From assembly GCA_963830165.1 (NCBI GenBank), contig CAWHKZ010000011.1, forward strand, positions 806,001-870,000: a DNA stretch of 64,000 nucleotides, in the 5' to 3' direction. Each line of letters starts with the position of its first letter. The first letter of the stretch is position 1. This document shows, in pieces, positions 30,107 to 40,384 of this stretch. The notes under the pieces are model-generated. The model searched no databases and was not told the origin of the DNA. It saw only the letters and a list, made by a program, of their open reading frames with translations. The position numbers and the translations under genes are program-made. Origin of the DNA: Bog-756 sp963830165. Its GTDB lineage: Bacteria > Actinomycetota > Acidimicrobiia > Acidimicrobiales > RAAP-2.

Positions 30107-31426
30107 ATGTCCACACCGGTCGAGATGACACCCACCCGCGCCGGTCCGGCGCGGCGCGGACCCTCGGGGACGCCGAGCACGCTGCGCACCCCCTTCCACG
30201 TGCTGGCCAAGCCCACCGGCCCCATCTGCAACCTCGACTGCGAGTACTGCTTCTTCCTCTCGAAGGAGTCCCTCTACCCGGGCGACCGTTTCCGGATGTC
30301 GGACGACGTCCTGGCCGACTACCTGTCCCAGTACCTCGGCTCCCAGCCCGATGGCGAGGTCACCGTGGCCTGGCAGGGTGGGGAGCCCACCCTCATGGGC
30401 GTCGACTTCTTCCGTCGGGCGGTGGCCCTGGCCGAGGAGGTGTCCCGCCCCGGGCAGCGACTCCAGCACACCATCCAGACCAACGGGACCCTCCTGACCG
30501 ACGAGTGGTGCGAACTCCTCGCCCGGCACCGCTTCCTGGTCGGGATCAGCATCGACGGGCCGCCCGAGCTCCACGACCGCTACCGGGTGGACAAGCGCGG
30601 CGGCCCCACGTCGGCCCGGGTCCTGCGGGGCCTCGCCCTGCTCCAGGCCCACGGTGTCGACGTCAACGTGCTGTGCACCGTGCACGCGGCCAACCAGGAC
30701 CGCCCGCTCGACGTGTACCGCTACTTCCGCGACGACCTCGGGATCACCTTCGTCCAGTTCATCCCTATCGTCGAGCGCGAGAACGACACGGGGTACCAGG
30801 AAGGCGACACGGTGACCGACCGCTCGGTGGATCCGGTGGCCTGGGGCGGTTTCCTGACCGACATCTTCGACGAGTGGGTGGTGCGTGACGTCGGCACCGT
30901 CTTCGTCCAGCTCTTCGACGCCGCGCTGGCCAGCTGGTGCGACCTCCCCTCGAGCCTGTGCATCTTCCGCAAGACCTGCGGGGACGCGGTCGCCCTCGAG
31001 CACAACGGTGACCTGTACTCCTGCGACCACTTCGTCGAGCCGGCCCACCTGCTCGGTAACATCGCCACCACGACCATGGTGGAGCTGGTCACCTCGCCCA
31101 AGCAGCAGGCCTTCGGGCAGGCCAAGGAGGACACCCTGCCCGCCTACTGCCGGTCCTGCGAGGTGCGCTTCGCCTGCAACGGCGAATGCCCCCGCAACCG
31201 CTTCACCCTGGCCCCCGACGGCGAGTACGGACTCAACTACCTGTGCGCCGGCTACAAGGCGTTCTTCACCCACGTCGACGGGCCCATGCGGCTGATGGCC
31301 CAGCTGCTGCGGAGCGGCCGCTACGCCGACGAAGTCCGCGACGTGCTCGCCGCCGCCGGCCGCAACGATCCGTGTCCCTGCGGCAGCGGTCGCAAGGCCA
31401 AGGCCTGTCACCAGCGCCAGCGCTGA
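30107..31426 (+). CDS. Radical SAM anaerobic sulfatase maturase-like enzyme with SEC-C tail
   Basis: 439 residues. The radical SAM cluster motif CNLDCEYC (Cys 41, 45, 48) is followed by a core resembling anSME. A SPASM-type C-terminal Cys set (CIFRKTCGD, YSCDHF, CRSCEVRFACNGECP) would bind auxiliary clusters. The end, NDPCPCGSGRKAKACH, is a SEC-C zinc motif. anSMEs convert Cys or Ser of sulfatases to formylglycine, but no sulfatase gene lies in this window. Another peptide substrate is possible. Confidence 0.88.
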   Translation: MSTPVEMTPTRAGPARRGPSGTPSTLRTPFHVLAKPTGPICNLDCEYCFFLSKESLYPGDRFRMSDDVLADYLSQYLGSQPDGEVTVAWQGGEPTLMGVDFFRRAVALAEEVSRPGQRLQHTIQTNGTLLTDEWCELLARHRFLVGISIDGPPELHDRYRVDKRGGPTSARVLRGLALLQAHGVDVNVLCTVHAANQDRPLDVYRYFRDDLGITFVQFIPIVERENDTGYQEGDTVTDRSVDPVAWGGFLTDIFDEWVVRDVGTVFVQLFDAALASWCDLPSSLCIFRKTCGDAVALEHNGDLYSCDHFVEPAHLLGNIATTTMVELVTSPKQQAFGQAKEDTLPAYCRSCEVRFACNGECPRNRFTLAPDGEYGLNYLCAGYKAFFTHVDGPMRLMAQLLRSGRYADEVRDVLAAAGRNDPCPCGSGRKAKACHQRQR

Positions 31427-31509
31427 TCCTGGGGGACCGGCACCGGCCGGTACGGGACGCGGCTCACGTGACCGCCGCCAGGGCCCGGGACGGCACCGGT
31501 ACGGGCGGG

Positions 31510-31779
31510 TCAGCTCCCGCTGTCGTCGGCGGGCGGCTCGAACGGCACGTCGGCCGAGGCGGCCCGCCGGGCCAGTGCGGCCCGGACGACCAGCGCCACG
31601 CCGAGGGTGGCGGCGCCGATCGCCACCACCACCACGACGGTCCGCAGTCGCGAGGCGATCCGTGCCCCGGTGCGCTGGGTGTGCTCCACGACGTCCAGCG
31701 CGTGCTGGGCGGTGTCGATCACCGACTGCACGGCGGCCAGGTCGGCGTCGGCCTGGGCCAGGACGTCGGTGACGCTCAT
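31510..31779 (-). CDS. Small single-pass membrane protein
   Basis: 89 residues. An N-terminal amphipathic helix (VTDVLAQADADLAAVQSVID) resembles a coiled coil, then comes one transmembrane helix (TVVVVVAIGAATLGVALVV) and an acidic tail. ATG 31779 overlaps the stop of the monooxygenase remnant (ATGA). No family recognised. Confidence 0.65.
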   Translation of the reverse strand: MSVTDVLAQADADLAAVQSVIDTAQHALDVVEHTQRTGARIASRLRTVVVVVAIGAATLGVALVVRAALARRAASADVPFEPPADDSGS

Positions 31780-32484
31780 CCGACGTACCTCGCCGACAGG
31801 CCGGCGAGCGTCGCCTCGCATCCTTCGACGCAGTCCCGGATCACGTCGGCCACGGCGCGACTGGCCGTGATGCGTCCCGCGACCTGGCCGGACAGGGCGA
31901 TGCCGGACTCGAGGTCGCCGCCGAAGTACAGGTCACGGACGTTGCCGAAGTCGGCCATGGCGTTGCGCCCGTGGTCGAACTCGAGACCCTCGGTCCGCAC
32001 GGTCCGCAGGGCCCGCAGCGCCGGGGAGGTGTGGCTGTTGAGGAAGACGGTGTCCGTCTCGCTGGCTCCGATCACGGCGCCCTTCCAGTTGGCGTGGACG
32101 GGCGACTCCACGGTGGACAGCATCGCCGTTCCGAGCTGGATCCCCTCGGCTCCGAGCGCCAGGGCCGCGGCCATGGTGGGGCCGTCCAGGAACCCGCCGG
32201 CGGCGATCACCGGCACGTCGAATGCGGAGGTGACCGACGGGAGCAGCACCATGGTCGACACCGGCCGGGGGTTCTTGAAGCCTCCCCCCTCGCCGCCTTA
32301 GGTCCTTCATCTTGGCGATCTCGTCCCGGACGGCGTCGAGCTCGCCCGAGGACGTCTCGATGATGCCCATGGCGCCGGCGTTGGAGACGGCCGAGGCGAG
32401 CCGGGAGCGGGCGATCCAGCCCATGGGGGCCTGGACGATGGGGATGTCCACGCCGAGGAGCTCGGTGACCCGGTTGGCCAGCAT
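31776..32484 (-). pseudogene. Nitronate monooxygenase with internal deletion
   Basis: The N-terminus (LLGVDIPIVQAPMGWIARSRLASAVSNAG) and C-terminus (GGEGGGFKNP, FDVPVIAAGGFLDGPTMAAALALGAEGIQLGT) are those of FMN-dependent nitronate monooxygenases. About 80 residues that normally separate EIAKMKDL from GGEGGGF are absent, and the halves lie in different frames meeting near 32295. The missing part includes a central region of the TIM barrel, so activity is unlikely. Confidence 0.8.
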
Positions 32485-32529
32485 CCTCGCATCTTGGCAC
32501 GCGGGCGCCCGGGGCGGGCCGGGCGACAC

Positions 32530-33030
32530 TCAGGCCGTGGTCGGGTCCTCGGTGAGACGGTCGTCCTCCGGGGGGCCGCCGGCACGCTCGGCGACACTGC
32601 GACTGGCGACACCGAGGATGAGGCGCACGACGACGGCGATCACGGCGAGGTCCGCCAGCATCTGGACCGTCGTCACGAGCTCGGCCAGATCGGTCTTCGG
32701 GGTGATGTCCCCGAACCCGACGGTGGAGAACACGGTGACCGTGAAGTAGAGGGCCTTCATGTGGTCCATCGGAGCGCCGAAGGTCTGGACGTCGGAGTTG
32801 GACATGTTCAGGTAGATCCACGCGAAGAAGACGAGGAAGAGCGGGATCACGATGGACATCGCCACGCCGGCACGCAGCATGGGGTGCCGGGCCCGGGTGA
32901 TACCGCGGATCTCGAAGAGCAGGACGGCGATGAAGATCGCCGTGGCCACGCCCAGCCGGGCCATGACGCCGATGTCGCGGATGAGGCTGTGGGTGGTGTG
33001 CCGGTGGCCGACCGGGACCAGGAAGTACAC
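32530..33030 (-). CDS. Potassium channel (two-pore-helix Kch type)
   Basis: About 166 residues. The selectivity filter TVGFGD follows ALYFTVTVFS, flanked by hydrophobic helices (SIVIPLFLVFFAWIYL before, MLADLAVIAVVVRLIL after) and earlier helices (AVYFLVPV, ATAIFIAVLLFEI). A GTG at 33030 starts the frame, but protein-like sequence upstream in a neighbouring frame (VEHRELLATVG) suggests the true N-terminus begins nearer 33127, with a shift near 33060. No regulatory RCK domain. Confidence 0.85.
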   Translation of the reverse strand: MYFLVPVGHRHTTHSLIRDIGVMARLGVATAIFIAVLLFEIRGITRARHPMLRAGVAMSIVIPLFLVFFAWIYLNMSNSDVQTFGAPMDHMKALYFTVTVFSTVGFGDITPKTDLAELVTTVQMLADLAVIAVVVRLILGVASRSVAERAGGPPEDDRLTEDPTTA

Positions 33031-33050
33031 GGCCAGGAGGATGCCGGAGC

Positions 33051-34040
33051 TCAGGGCCGCCCGCAGCCGACGGTGGCCAGGAGCTCCCTGTGCTCGACGT
33101 CACCGATGCCGATGATGGAGGACGTGGCCACGAGGCCAAGCCTGTCAGGCCGACGGTCGGGTGGGACGGACCCCGGACCGCGGTGGCCGTCAGCCGCGCG
33201 GGGGTCGGAGAGGTAGGCGACCAGGTTGTCGCGACGGCGGGCCACCAAACGGAGCGACGCCTTCTGTCCGAAGTAGGCGGCGCCGAGGGCGACGAGACAG
33301 GCCAGGGCGATCCCGAGACCGAGGTCGTTGTCCGGCAGTTTCTGGGTCAGTCCCTTCGGCGAGGTGAGGCCCCAGATCAGCAGGGTCGGGGCGAGGAAGA
33401 CCCCGGTGAGCAGTGGGACGAGCCCGTAGGGGAGCAGCACCAGCGTTCCCCAGCGGACCAGCATCGGCCACCACTGGCGACGGTGCTCCCACCGGTAGCG
33501 GACGGGGATCGGATGGTACGGGAAGAGGATGCCGATCCAGGCCGACACGCCGAGCACGCCGAGGGGGATGACGCCGATGGCGATGGCCGAGTAGACGATG
33601 ACCACCCGGTCCGGGGCGCCGATGCCGTCGACGAGTGCGACGAGGAGGCAGACGGGTGCGACGACCAGCCAGAGCATCTGGCGCCGGGCCATCAGGATCC
33701 GGTGGAGCGATCGGGGGTCGTCGATGGCGGCCAGTGTCCGCACCGTATCGCACGCCAGGACGTTGGTGGCCGGGACGTCGGAGTACATCCAGCTCGACAG
33801 CACGAAGGCGAAGGCCAGGCTGCCGTGCAGCTCGAAGAGCTGGTCGTGGAGCGAGGTCGGCAGGAAGAACCACGCCGAGCTCATCAGGGCGGCGTTGACG
33901 GCCACGGTCAGCAGGGTCTCGAACGGGGGATGGGTGATCCGCCGGAACTCCGCCCCCAGGGCCTGGGCCGGGGTCGTGGGGAGCACGGCACCGGTGGCCG
34001 CTTCGTCGACCGACGGGGGGTCGGGTGGAGCGGTCGCCAT
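33051..34040 (-). CDS. Multi-pass integral membrane protein, unknown
   Basis: 329 residues with about six hydrophobic segments (TLLTVAVNAALMSSAWFFLP, FVLSSWMYSDVP, LWLVVAPVCLLVALVDGIG, VIPLGVLGVSAWIGILF, LVLLPYGLVPLLTGVFL, LGIALACLVALGAAYFG). The loop between helices 2 and 3 (RSLHRILMARRQM) is amphipathic. The layout recalls an ABC-2-like exporter half, but no signature proves it. The natural end is probably near YLSDPRA (33195); the last 40 residues read into what looks like the channel's N-terminus. Confidence 0.7.
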   Translation of the reverse strand: MATAPPDPPSVDEAATGAVLPTTPAQALGAEFRRITHPPFETLLTVAVNAALMSSAWFFLPTSLHDQLFELHGSLAFAFVLSSWMYSDVPATNVLACDTVRTLAAIDDPRSLHRILMARRQMLWLVVAPVCLLVALVDGIGAPDRVVIVYSAIAIGVIPLGVLGVSAWIGILFPYHPIPVRYRWEHRRQWWPMLVRWGTLVLLPYGLVPLLTGVFLAPTLLIWGLTSPKGLTQKLPDNDLGLGIALACLVALGAAYFGQKASLRLVARRRDNLVAYLSDPRAADGHRGPGSVPPDRRPDRLGLVATSSIIGIGDVEHRELLATVGCGRP

Positions 34041-34181
34041 CGCACGAACTTACACAGTGGCGGGCGCCGGACCGTGGTCCACGGACGGTCGCCGGCCGGG
34101 GGCGTCGGCGGCGGTGGCGCCGGGGGAGGGCCGACGCGATGATGCGGGGATGCACAGCCACCGCGTCGCGGGGTCGCCGGC

Positions 34182-35520
34182 GTGACCGACGCACCCCGGT
34201 TCTTCGAGGGAGTGGGCCGTATCCCCTATGCCGGCCCGGACTCCGAGGACCCGCTGACCTTCCGCTGGTACGACGCCGATCGGGTGGTGGCCGGCCGGCG
34301 GATGGAGGACCAGCTGCGCATGGCCGTCTGCTACTGGCACAGCTTCGTGTGGTCCGGGTCCGACGTCTTCGGCGAGGGGACCCTCGATCGGCCCTGGAGG
34401 GCACCGGGGGCCGACCCCCTGGACGCCGCCCGCACGAAGATGGACGCCGCCTTCGAGTTCCTGGCCAAGCTCGGGGCCCCGTTCTTCTGCTTCCACGACC
34501 GCGACATCGCGCCCGAGGGGGTGACCCCGGCGGAGACGGCGACCTTGCCTCGACGCCATGGTCGACGAGGCGGCCGGTCACATGGAGCGGACCGGCGTGC
34601 GCCTGTTGTGGGGCACGGCGAACCTGTTCTCCCACCCCCGCTACGCGGCGGGTGCCGCCACCAGTCCCGACCCCGAGGTCTTCGCCGTGGCCGCCGCCCA
34701 GGTCTGCCACGCCCTCGAGGTCACCCACGCGCTCGGCGGGGCCAACTACGTGCTGTGGGGCGGGCGCGAGGGCTACGAGACCCTGCTCAACACCGACCTG
34801 GCCCGCGAGGCGGACCAGCTGGCCCGCTTCCTCCACCTGGTGGTCGACCACAAGCACCGGATCGGCTTCACCGGCACCCTGCTGATCGAGCCGAAGCCGG
34901 CGGAGCCGACCAAGCACCAGTACGACCACGACGCCGCCACCGTGCTCGGCTTCCTCGACCGCCACGGCCTGGCGGGCGAGTTCCGGCTCAACATCGAGGC
35001 CAACCACGCCACCCTGGCCGGCCACAGCTTCCACCACGAGGTGGCCACGGCCGTCGCCGCCGACGCCCTGGGATCGATCGACGCCAACCGCGGCGACCCC
35101 CAGAACGGGTGGGACACCGACCAGTTCCCGAACTCGGTGGAGGAGTGCACGCTCGCCCTCTACGAGATCCTGGCCGGCGGCGGCTTCACCACCGGGGGGA
35201 TCAACTTCGACACCCAGCTGCGCCGCCAGTCGGTGGCCCGGGACGACCTCTTCCACGGTCACATCGGCGCCATCGACACCATGGCCCGCTCGCTCCTGGC
35301 CGCCGCCTCGCTCCTGGAGTCGGGGGACCTGGCCCGGTTCCGCTCCGACCGGTACGCCGGGTGGGACGGCCCCCTGGGCGCCTCCGTGCTGGACGGGTCG
35401 GCGACGCTCGCGTCGCTGCGCGACCGGGTGACGGCCGACGGCCTCGACCCGGGCCCGGTGTCGGGCCGCCAGGAGCTGCTCGAGGGGATCGTGAACCGGC
35501 ACGTGGACCGCGCCCGGTGA
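34182..35520 (+). CDS. xylA: Xylose isomerase (one frameshift)
   Basis: Interconverts D-xylose and D-xylulose. Metal and catalytic regions are all visible: FCFHDRDIAPEG with the catalytic His, LLWGTANLFSHPRY, LIEPKPAEPTKHQYD with a metal Glu, NIEANHATLAGHSFHHE and GSIDANRGD. The first 120 residues and the rest are in different frames, changing near 34543-34550 just before LDAMVDEAAGHME. Combined length is about 446 residues. Its GTGA stop overlaps the glycosidase start, beginning a xylose operon. Confidence 0.93.
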
Positions 35521-37771
35521 CCGCCGCCGCCGACACCCCGTTCGCCGCCGCCGCCCGCCGCGTCAGCGAGGGGGCCGACCACCACGCCGAGGCCGCCGTG
35601 CTGGTGGCGTCCATGACCGACGAGGAGCGGCTGTGGTGCCTCGACGGCGACACCGAGTTCTGGTCCGGGATCATCGACATGGTGTCGGGCGGCTACCACA
35701 CGCGCACCCGTGGCCGGCCGCGGCCGTCGATCGTCTCGGCATACCCGGCATCCGCTTCGCCGATGGTCCCCGCGGGTGCGTGATCGGGCCGGCCACCTGC
35801 TTCCCGGTGTCGATGGCCCGGGGGGCGACCTTCGACCCCGACCTCGAGGAGCGCATCGGTCGGGCCATCGGAAGCGAGCTCGCGGCCGTGGGCGCCACGT
35901 ACACCGGAGCGGTGTGCATGAACCTGCTCCGCCACCCCGGCTGGGGCCGGGCCCAGGAGACCTACGGCGAGGACCCCCACCACGTCGGCGAGCTGGCGGC
36001 CGCCCTGACCCGGGGCCTCCAGGAGCACGTGATGGCCTGCATGAAGCACTTCGCCTGCAACTCGATGGAGGAGGCCCGCTTCCGGGTGGACGTGACGGTG
36101 GACGAGCGCGCCCTGCACGAGGTCTACCTGCCGCACTTCCGCCGGGTGGCCGACGAGGGGGTCGCGTCGGTGATGTCGGCCTACAACTCGGTCAACGGAC
36201 AGTGGTGCGGCGAGAGCACGGTGCTGCTCACCGACATCCTCCGCGCCGAGTGGGGGTGGGACGGCTTCGTCACGTCGGACTTCATCGCCGGTCTCCACGA
36301 CCCGGTCCTGTCGGTGGCTGCCGGCCTCGAGATCGAGATGCCCCTCCGCCAGCAGCGCGCCGAGCACCTGCCCACGGCGTTGGCCGACGGAGGCCTCGAC
36401 CCGGCCGACGTGGCCGCCCGGGTCGAGGCCACGGTGGCCACGCTGCTGCGCTTCTCCTCCGTGGTCGAGGCGTCCCCCGACCGATCCGTGCTGGCCTCGC
36501 CCGAGCACCGCGCCCTGGCCCGGGAGGCGGCCGCGACGTCGATGGTCCTGTTGCGCAACGACGGCCCGCTCCTGCCCGTGGCCATCGGCCTCGACCGGGT
36601 GGTCGTGCTCGGACGGTTGGCCGCCGTGCCCAACCTGGGTGACGGGGGCTCGAGCGACGTGAACCCGCCCGAGGTGTCGACCGTCCTCGACGGCGTACGG
36701 GGTGCCTTCCCGACCGCCGAGGTCGTCCATCACGCCACCGATGCCACCGGGGCCGAGGGAGCCGACCTGTGCGTCGTGGTGGTGGGCTGCACCAAGGACG
36801 ACGAGGGCGAGTTCATCGACGTGGGCACCAGCGAGTCGATGGCGTCGATGTTCCCGAGTCCGCCCGCGCCGGACGAGGTGGAGGAGGAGCCGGAGGATCA
36901 CGTCGCGGCAGCGGACGCGGCCGGCACGTGGACCGGGGAGCCGGTCGACGGGCATGCCGGGGAGGGCGGCGTGCCGGACACTGTGCCGGACGGGGCCGCT
37001 GGCGAGCCGCCGCCCGGGACGTTCGCCCCGGGCGGGGACCGGCGGTCGCTGCGGCTCAGCCATGACGACGAGGCCCTGGTGGCCGCGGCCGCGTCCGCCT
37101 GTCCTCGGACGGTGGTCGTCGTCATGGGTGGCTCGGCGGTAGTCATGCCGTGGCTCGACGACGTGGCCGCCACGCTGGTGGTCTGGTACCCGGGCATGGA
37201 GGGCGGGCGCGCCCTCGGCGACGTCCTGATCGGGGCGGTGGAGCCCGGCGGTCGCCTGCCGTTCGCCCTGCCGACCGACCAGGCCCACCTGGTCCCCTTC
37301 GATCCCGACGCCGACACCGCCGTCTACGACCTCTTCCACGGTCAGTGGAAGCTCGACCGTGACGGGATCGCACCGCACCGACCCTTCGGTGCCGGACTCG
37401 GCTACACCACCTGGGAGCTCGAGCCCTCCTCACTCCGCATGACCCAGGACCGTCCGGGCTCGACGACCGGACGGGTGACGGTCGAGGTGGCGAACACGGG
37501 GGACCTGCCGGGTTCGACGGTGGTGCTCTGCTTCGCCGGCCTGCCCGGCTCCGCGGTCGACCGGCCGGCACGCCGGCTGGTGGCCTTCCGCCGAATCCAC
37601 CTCGATGCCGGTGCCGGCACGACGGTCACGCTGCCCGTCGACCTGGCGACCCTGGCCGTCCGCCGGGACGGCGGCTGGTACCAGGAGCCGGGCTCGTACG
37701 TGGTCGGGGTGGGCACCGATGCCGGCGACCCGGCGGCCACCGTCACCGTCGACGTCACGGGCGACGCCTGA
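35517..37771 (+). CDS. Glycoside hydrolase family 3, probable beta-xylosidase (one frameshift)
   Basis: Contains the GH3 (alpha/beta)8 barrel (RFADGPRG, KHFACNSMEEARF, MSAYNSVNGQWCGE) with the nucleophile Asp in VTSDF encoded at 36278. An alpha/beta sandwich domain and a C-terminal fibronectin III-like domain (VTVEVANTGDLPGSTVVLCF) follow. A disordered acidic/Pro insert lies at about 36850-37045. The N-terminal 60 residues are in another frame, shifting near 35700-35707. No signal peptide, so it is cytosolic and probably cleaves imported xylo-oligosaccharides to feed xylA and xylB around it. Beta-glucosidase activity is an alternative. Confidence 0.88.
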
Positions 37772-37773
37772 CG

Positions 37774-39210
37774 GTGCCGCTGGTCCTGGGGGTCGACAGC
37801 TCCACCCAGTCGACGAAGGTCGAGGTCCGCGACGCCGACGACGGCACCCTCGTCGGGTCGGCCCGGGCCCCGCACCCCGCGGTCCACCCGCCCCGTTCCG
37901 AGCAGGACCCGGAGACCTGGTGGGAGGCCCTCCACCTGGCCGCCGCCGAGGCCACCGCCGACGGGTCCCGGTCGGTGGCGGCGGTGTCGGTGGCCGGCCA
38001 GCAGCACGGACTCGTCGTAGTGGACGGTGACGGGGCCGTGCTCCGGCCGGCCAAGCTCTGGAACGACACCGAGTCGGCCCCCGAGGCGGCCCGCATGGTG
38101 GAGGCACTGGGGGCGGCGGCCTGGGCCGGCCGGACGGGCTCGGTGCCGGTGGCCGCATTCACGGTCACCAAGCTGGCCTGGCTGGCCGCCCACGAACCGG
38201 AGGTGGCGGGGGCGGTACGGTCGGTGCTGCTGCCCCACGACTACCTGACGTGGCGGCTCACCGGTCGGCGGGTCACCGACCGGGGCGACGCGTCCGGCAC
38301 CGGGTACTTCGCCCCGACGACGGGGGAGTGGCTGGTCGACCTCCTCGACGAGGTGGTGGGCCCGGCCGACTGGGCCGACCGCCTTCCCACCGTCCTCGGC
38401 CCGACGGAGGCGGCGGGCCCACCCAGCGCCGCCGGGCTCGCCGGCCTCGACATCGGCCCCGTCGACGTGGTGGGCCCCGGCACGGGCGACAACATGGCCG
38501 CCGCCCTCGGCATCGGGTTGGCCCCGGGGCAGGTGTGCGTCTCCCTCGGCACCTCGGGCACCGTGTACGCCCGCAGCGACCGGCCCGTGGCCGATCCGAC
38601 GGGCACCGTCGCCGGGTTCGCCGACGCCACCGGCGGCTACCTACCGCTGGCCTGCACGCTCAACGCCACCCGGGTCACCGACGCCGTGGGCGGTCTGCTC
38701 GGCGTGACGCCGACGGGGCTCGACGAACTGGCCCTCGCCGTGCCGACGGGCGCGTCGGGCCTCACCCTCCTGCCCTACTTCGACGGCGAGCGGACCCCCG
38801 ACCGCCCGACCGCCACCGGGACCCTCGCCGGGCTGCGCACCGGGGTGTCCCGTGCCGGGGTCGCCGCCGCCGCCTTCGAGGGTGTGGTCTGCGGCCTGCT
38901 CGACGCCCTCGACGTCCTGGCGGACCTGGTGGCCGTGGGCGACGGGCCGCTGCTGGTGGTGGGAGGGGGCGCCCGCTCGCCCGCGTACCGACGGGCCCTC
39001 GCCGACCTGTCGTGCCGTCCGGTGGTGGCGCCCGACGTCGACGAGGCCGTCGCCACCGGCGCCTGCGTCCAGGCCGCCGCCGTCCTGTCCGGGCGGTCGC
39101 CCGACGAGGTCCGGTCCGCCTGGGACCTCGGTGGGGGGACACGGGTGGAGCCGGACCCGTCGACGGACGCCGCAGCCGTCCGGGCCGCGTTCGCCGCACT
39201 GCGGGACTGA
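37774..39210 (+). CDS. xylB: Xylulokinase
   Basis: Phosphorylates D-xylulose to enter the pentose phosphate pathway. FGGY-family kinase of 478 residues with ATP-site VLGVDSSTQSTK at the start, VAGQQHGLV near 73, GDNMAAALG and VSLGTSGTVYA in the second domain, and GGGARSPAYRRALAD near the end. GTG start 2 bases after the GH3 stop, so translated as part of the xylA-GH3-xylB unit. Confidence 0.95.
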   Translation: MPLVLGVDSSTQSTKVEVRDADDGTLVGSARAPHPAVHPPRSEQDPETWWEALHLAAAEATADGSRSVAAVSVAGQQHGLVVVDGDGAVLRPAKLWNDTESAPEAARMVEALGAAAWAGRTGSVPVAAFTVTKLAWLAAHEPEVAGAVRSVLLPHDYLTWRLTGRRVTDRGDASGTGYFAPTTGEWLVDLLDEVVGPADWADRLPTVLGPTEAAGPPSAAGLAGLDIGPVDVVGPGTGDNMAAALGIGLAPGQVCVSLGTSGTVYARSDRPVADPTGTVAGFADATGGYLPLACTLNATRVTDAVGGLLGVTPTGLDELALAVPTGASGLTLLPYFDGERTPDRPTATGTLAGLRTGVSRAGVAAAAFEGVVCGLLDALDVLADLVAVGDGPLLVVGGGARSPAYRRALADLSCRPVVAPDVDEAVATGACVQAAAVLSGRSPDEVRSAWDLGGGTRVEPDPSTDAAAVRAAFAALRD

Positions 39211-39292
39211 GCGGGAGCCTGTGTCCGGCGACGGACATCCCGGCGGCCGCCACGGGCACCGGCCCGGGCCGGCGCCGTCGTAGGGTCGGGGG

Positions 39293-40323
39293 ATGCCCCG
39301 AGTCGTCCTGGCCCCGGACAAGTTCCGGGGCACCGTGGATGCCCGTCGGGTCGCCGAGGCCATGGCCGTTGCCGCCGCCGACCTCGGGTGGGACGTCACG
39401 CCACTGCCCCTGTCGGACGGGGGTGAGGGCCTGCTCGACGCCTGCGCCGCCATCTGTCCCACCGAGGTGGTGACCCGGGTGACCGGTCCGGACGGGGCGC
39501 CGGTCGAGGCCGTGTGGCGGGTCGGGGGCACGACGGCGGTGGTGGAGTCGGCCCGGGCCTCGGGGCTCGCCCTCGCCGGGGGGGCGGAGGGCAACGACCC
39601 GGTCGCCGCCACCTCCCGGGGGACGGGCGAGCTGCTGGTGGCCGCGGCCCGACGGGTCGGGCCGGAGGGGACCGTGGTGGTCGGGCTCGGCGGGTCGGCG
39701 ACGACCGACGGCGGACTCGGGGCCCTCGAGGCCGTCCGGTCGGCCGGTGGCCTGGCCGGGGCCCGGCTGGTGGGCGCGTGCGACGTCGGGGTCACCTTCG
39801 TGGAGGCGGCCCGGGTGTTCGGCCCCCAGAAGGGGCCGACCCCGACCAGGTGGCCCGCCTGACGGTGCGTCTCGAGGAGCTGGCCGAGCGGTACGTGGTC
39901 CGTGACGGGGTCGACGTGCGGGCCCTGCCCGGGTCCGGGGCGGCCGGCGGGCTCGGTGGCGCGCTGGCCGTCCTCGGGGGCGTCCTGGAGTCGGGGTACG
40001 CCCTCGTGCGTGACCTCGTCGGGCTCGACCGGGACCTGGTCGGCGCCGACCGGGTGATCACGGGTGAAGGCGCACTCGACGCCACGTCGTTCGCCGGCAA
40101 GGTGGTGGGCGGGGTGGCCGGGGACGCGCGACGGGCCGGGATCGCCACCCTCGTGGTGGCCGGGCGGTGTTCCGACGAGGGTGCGGCCCTGGCGAGGGAC
40201 GCCGGCTGCGATGTCGTCTCGTTGGTCGACCGATTCGGTTCCGAGCGGGCCCAGGCGGATCCCGCACCGTGCATCTCCCGGGTTACCGCCGAGTGGTTGG
40301 GACCGGCCGCCCACCCAGCGTGA
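39293..40323 (+). CDS. glxK: Glycerate kinase (one frameshift)
   Basis: Phosphorylates D-glycerate. The family signatures LAPDKFRGT, SDGGEGLLDA, GLGGSATTDGG, GSGAAGGLGGAL and ITGEGALDATSFAGK are all present. The frame changes at about 39832-39840: FGPQKG must join ADPDQVARL, and one more G in a GGGG run repairs it. About 343 residues after repair, the usual size. Follows xylB by 82 bases and may be co-transcribed. Confidence 0.92.
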
Positions 40324-40384
40324 GCGGCCCGGTCCGACGGCCCCGCGGCGGCGGCGCGCCGGGAAGCCGTCGCGGTCGTGCTGC

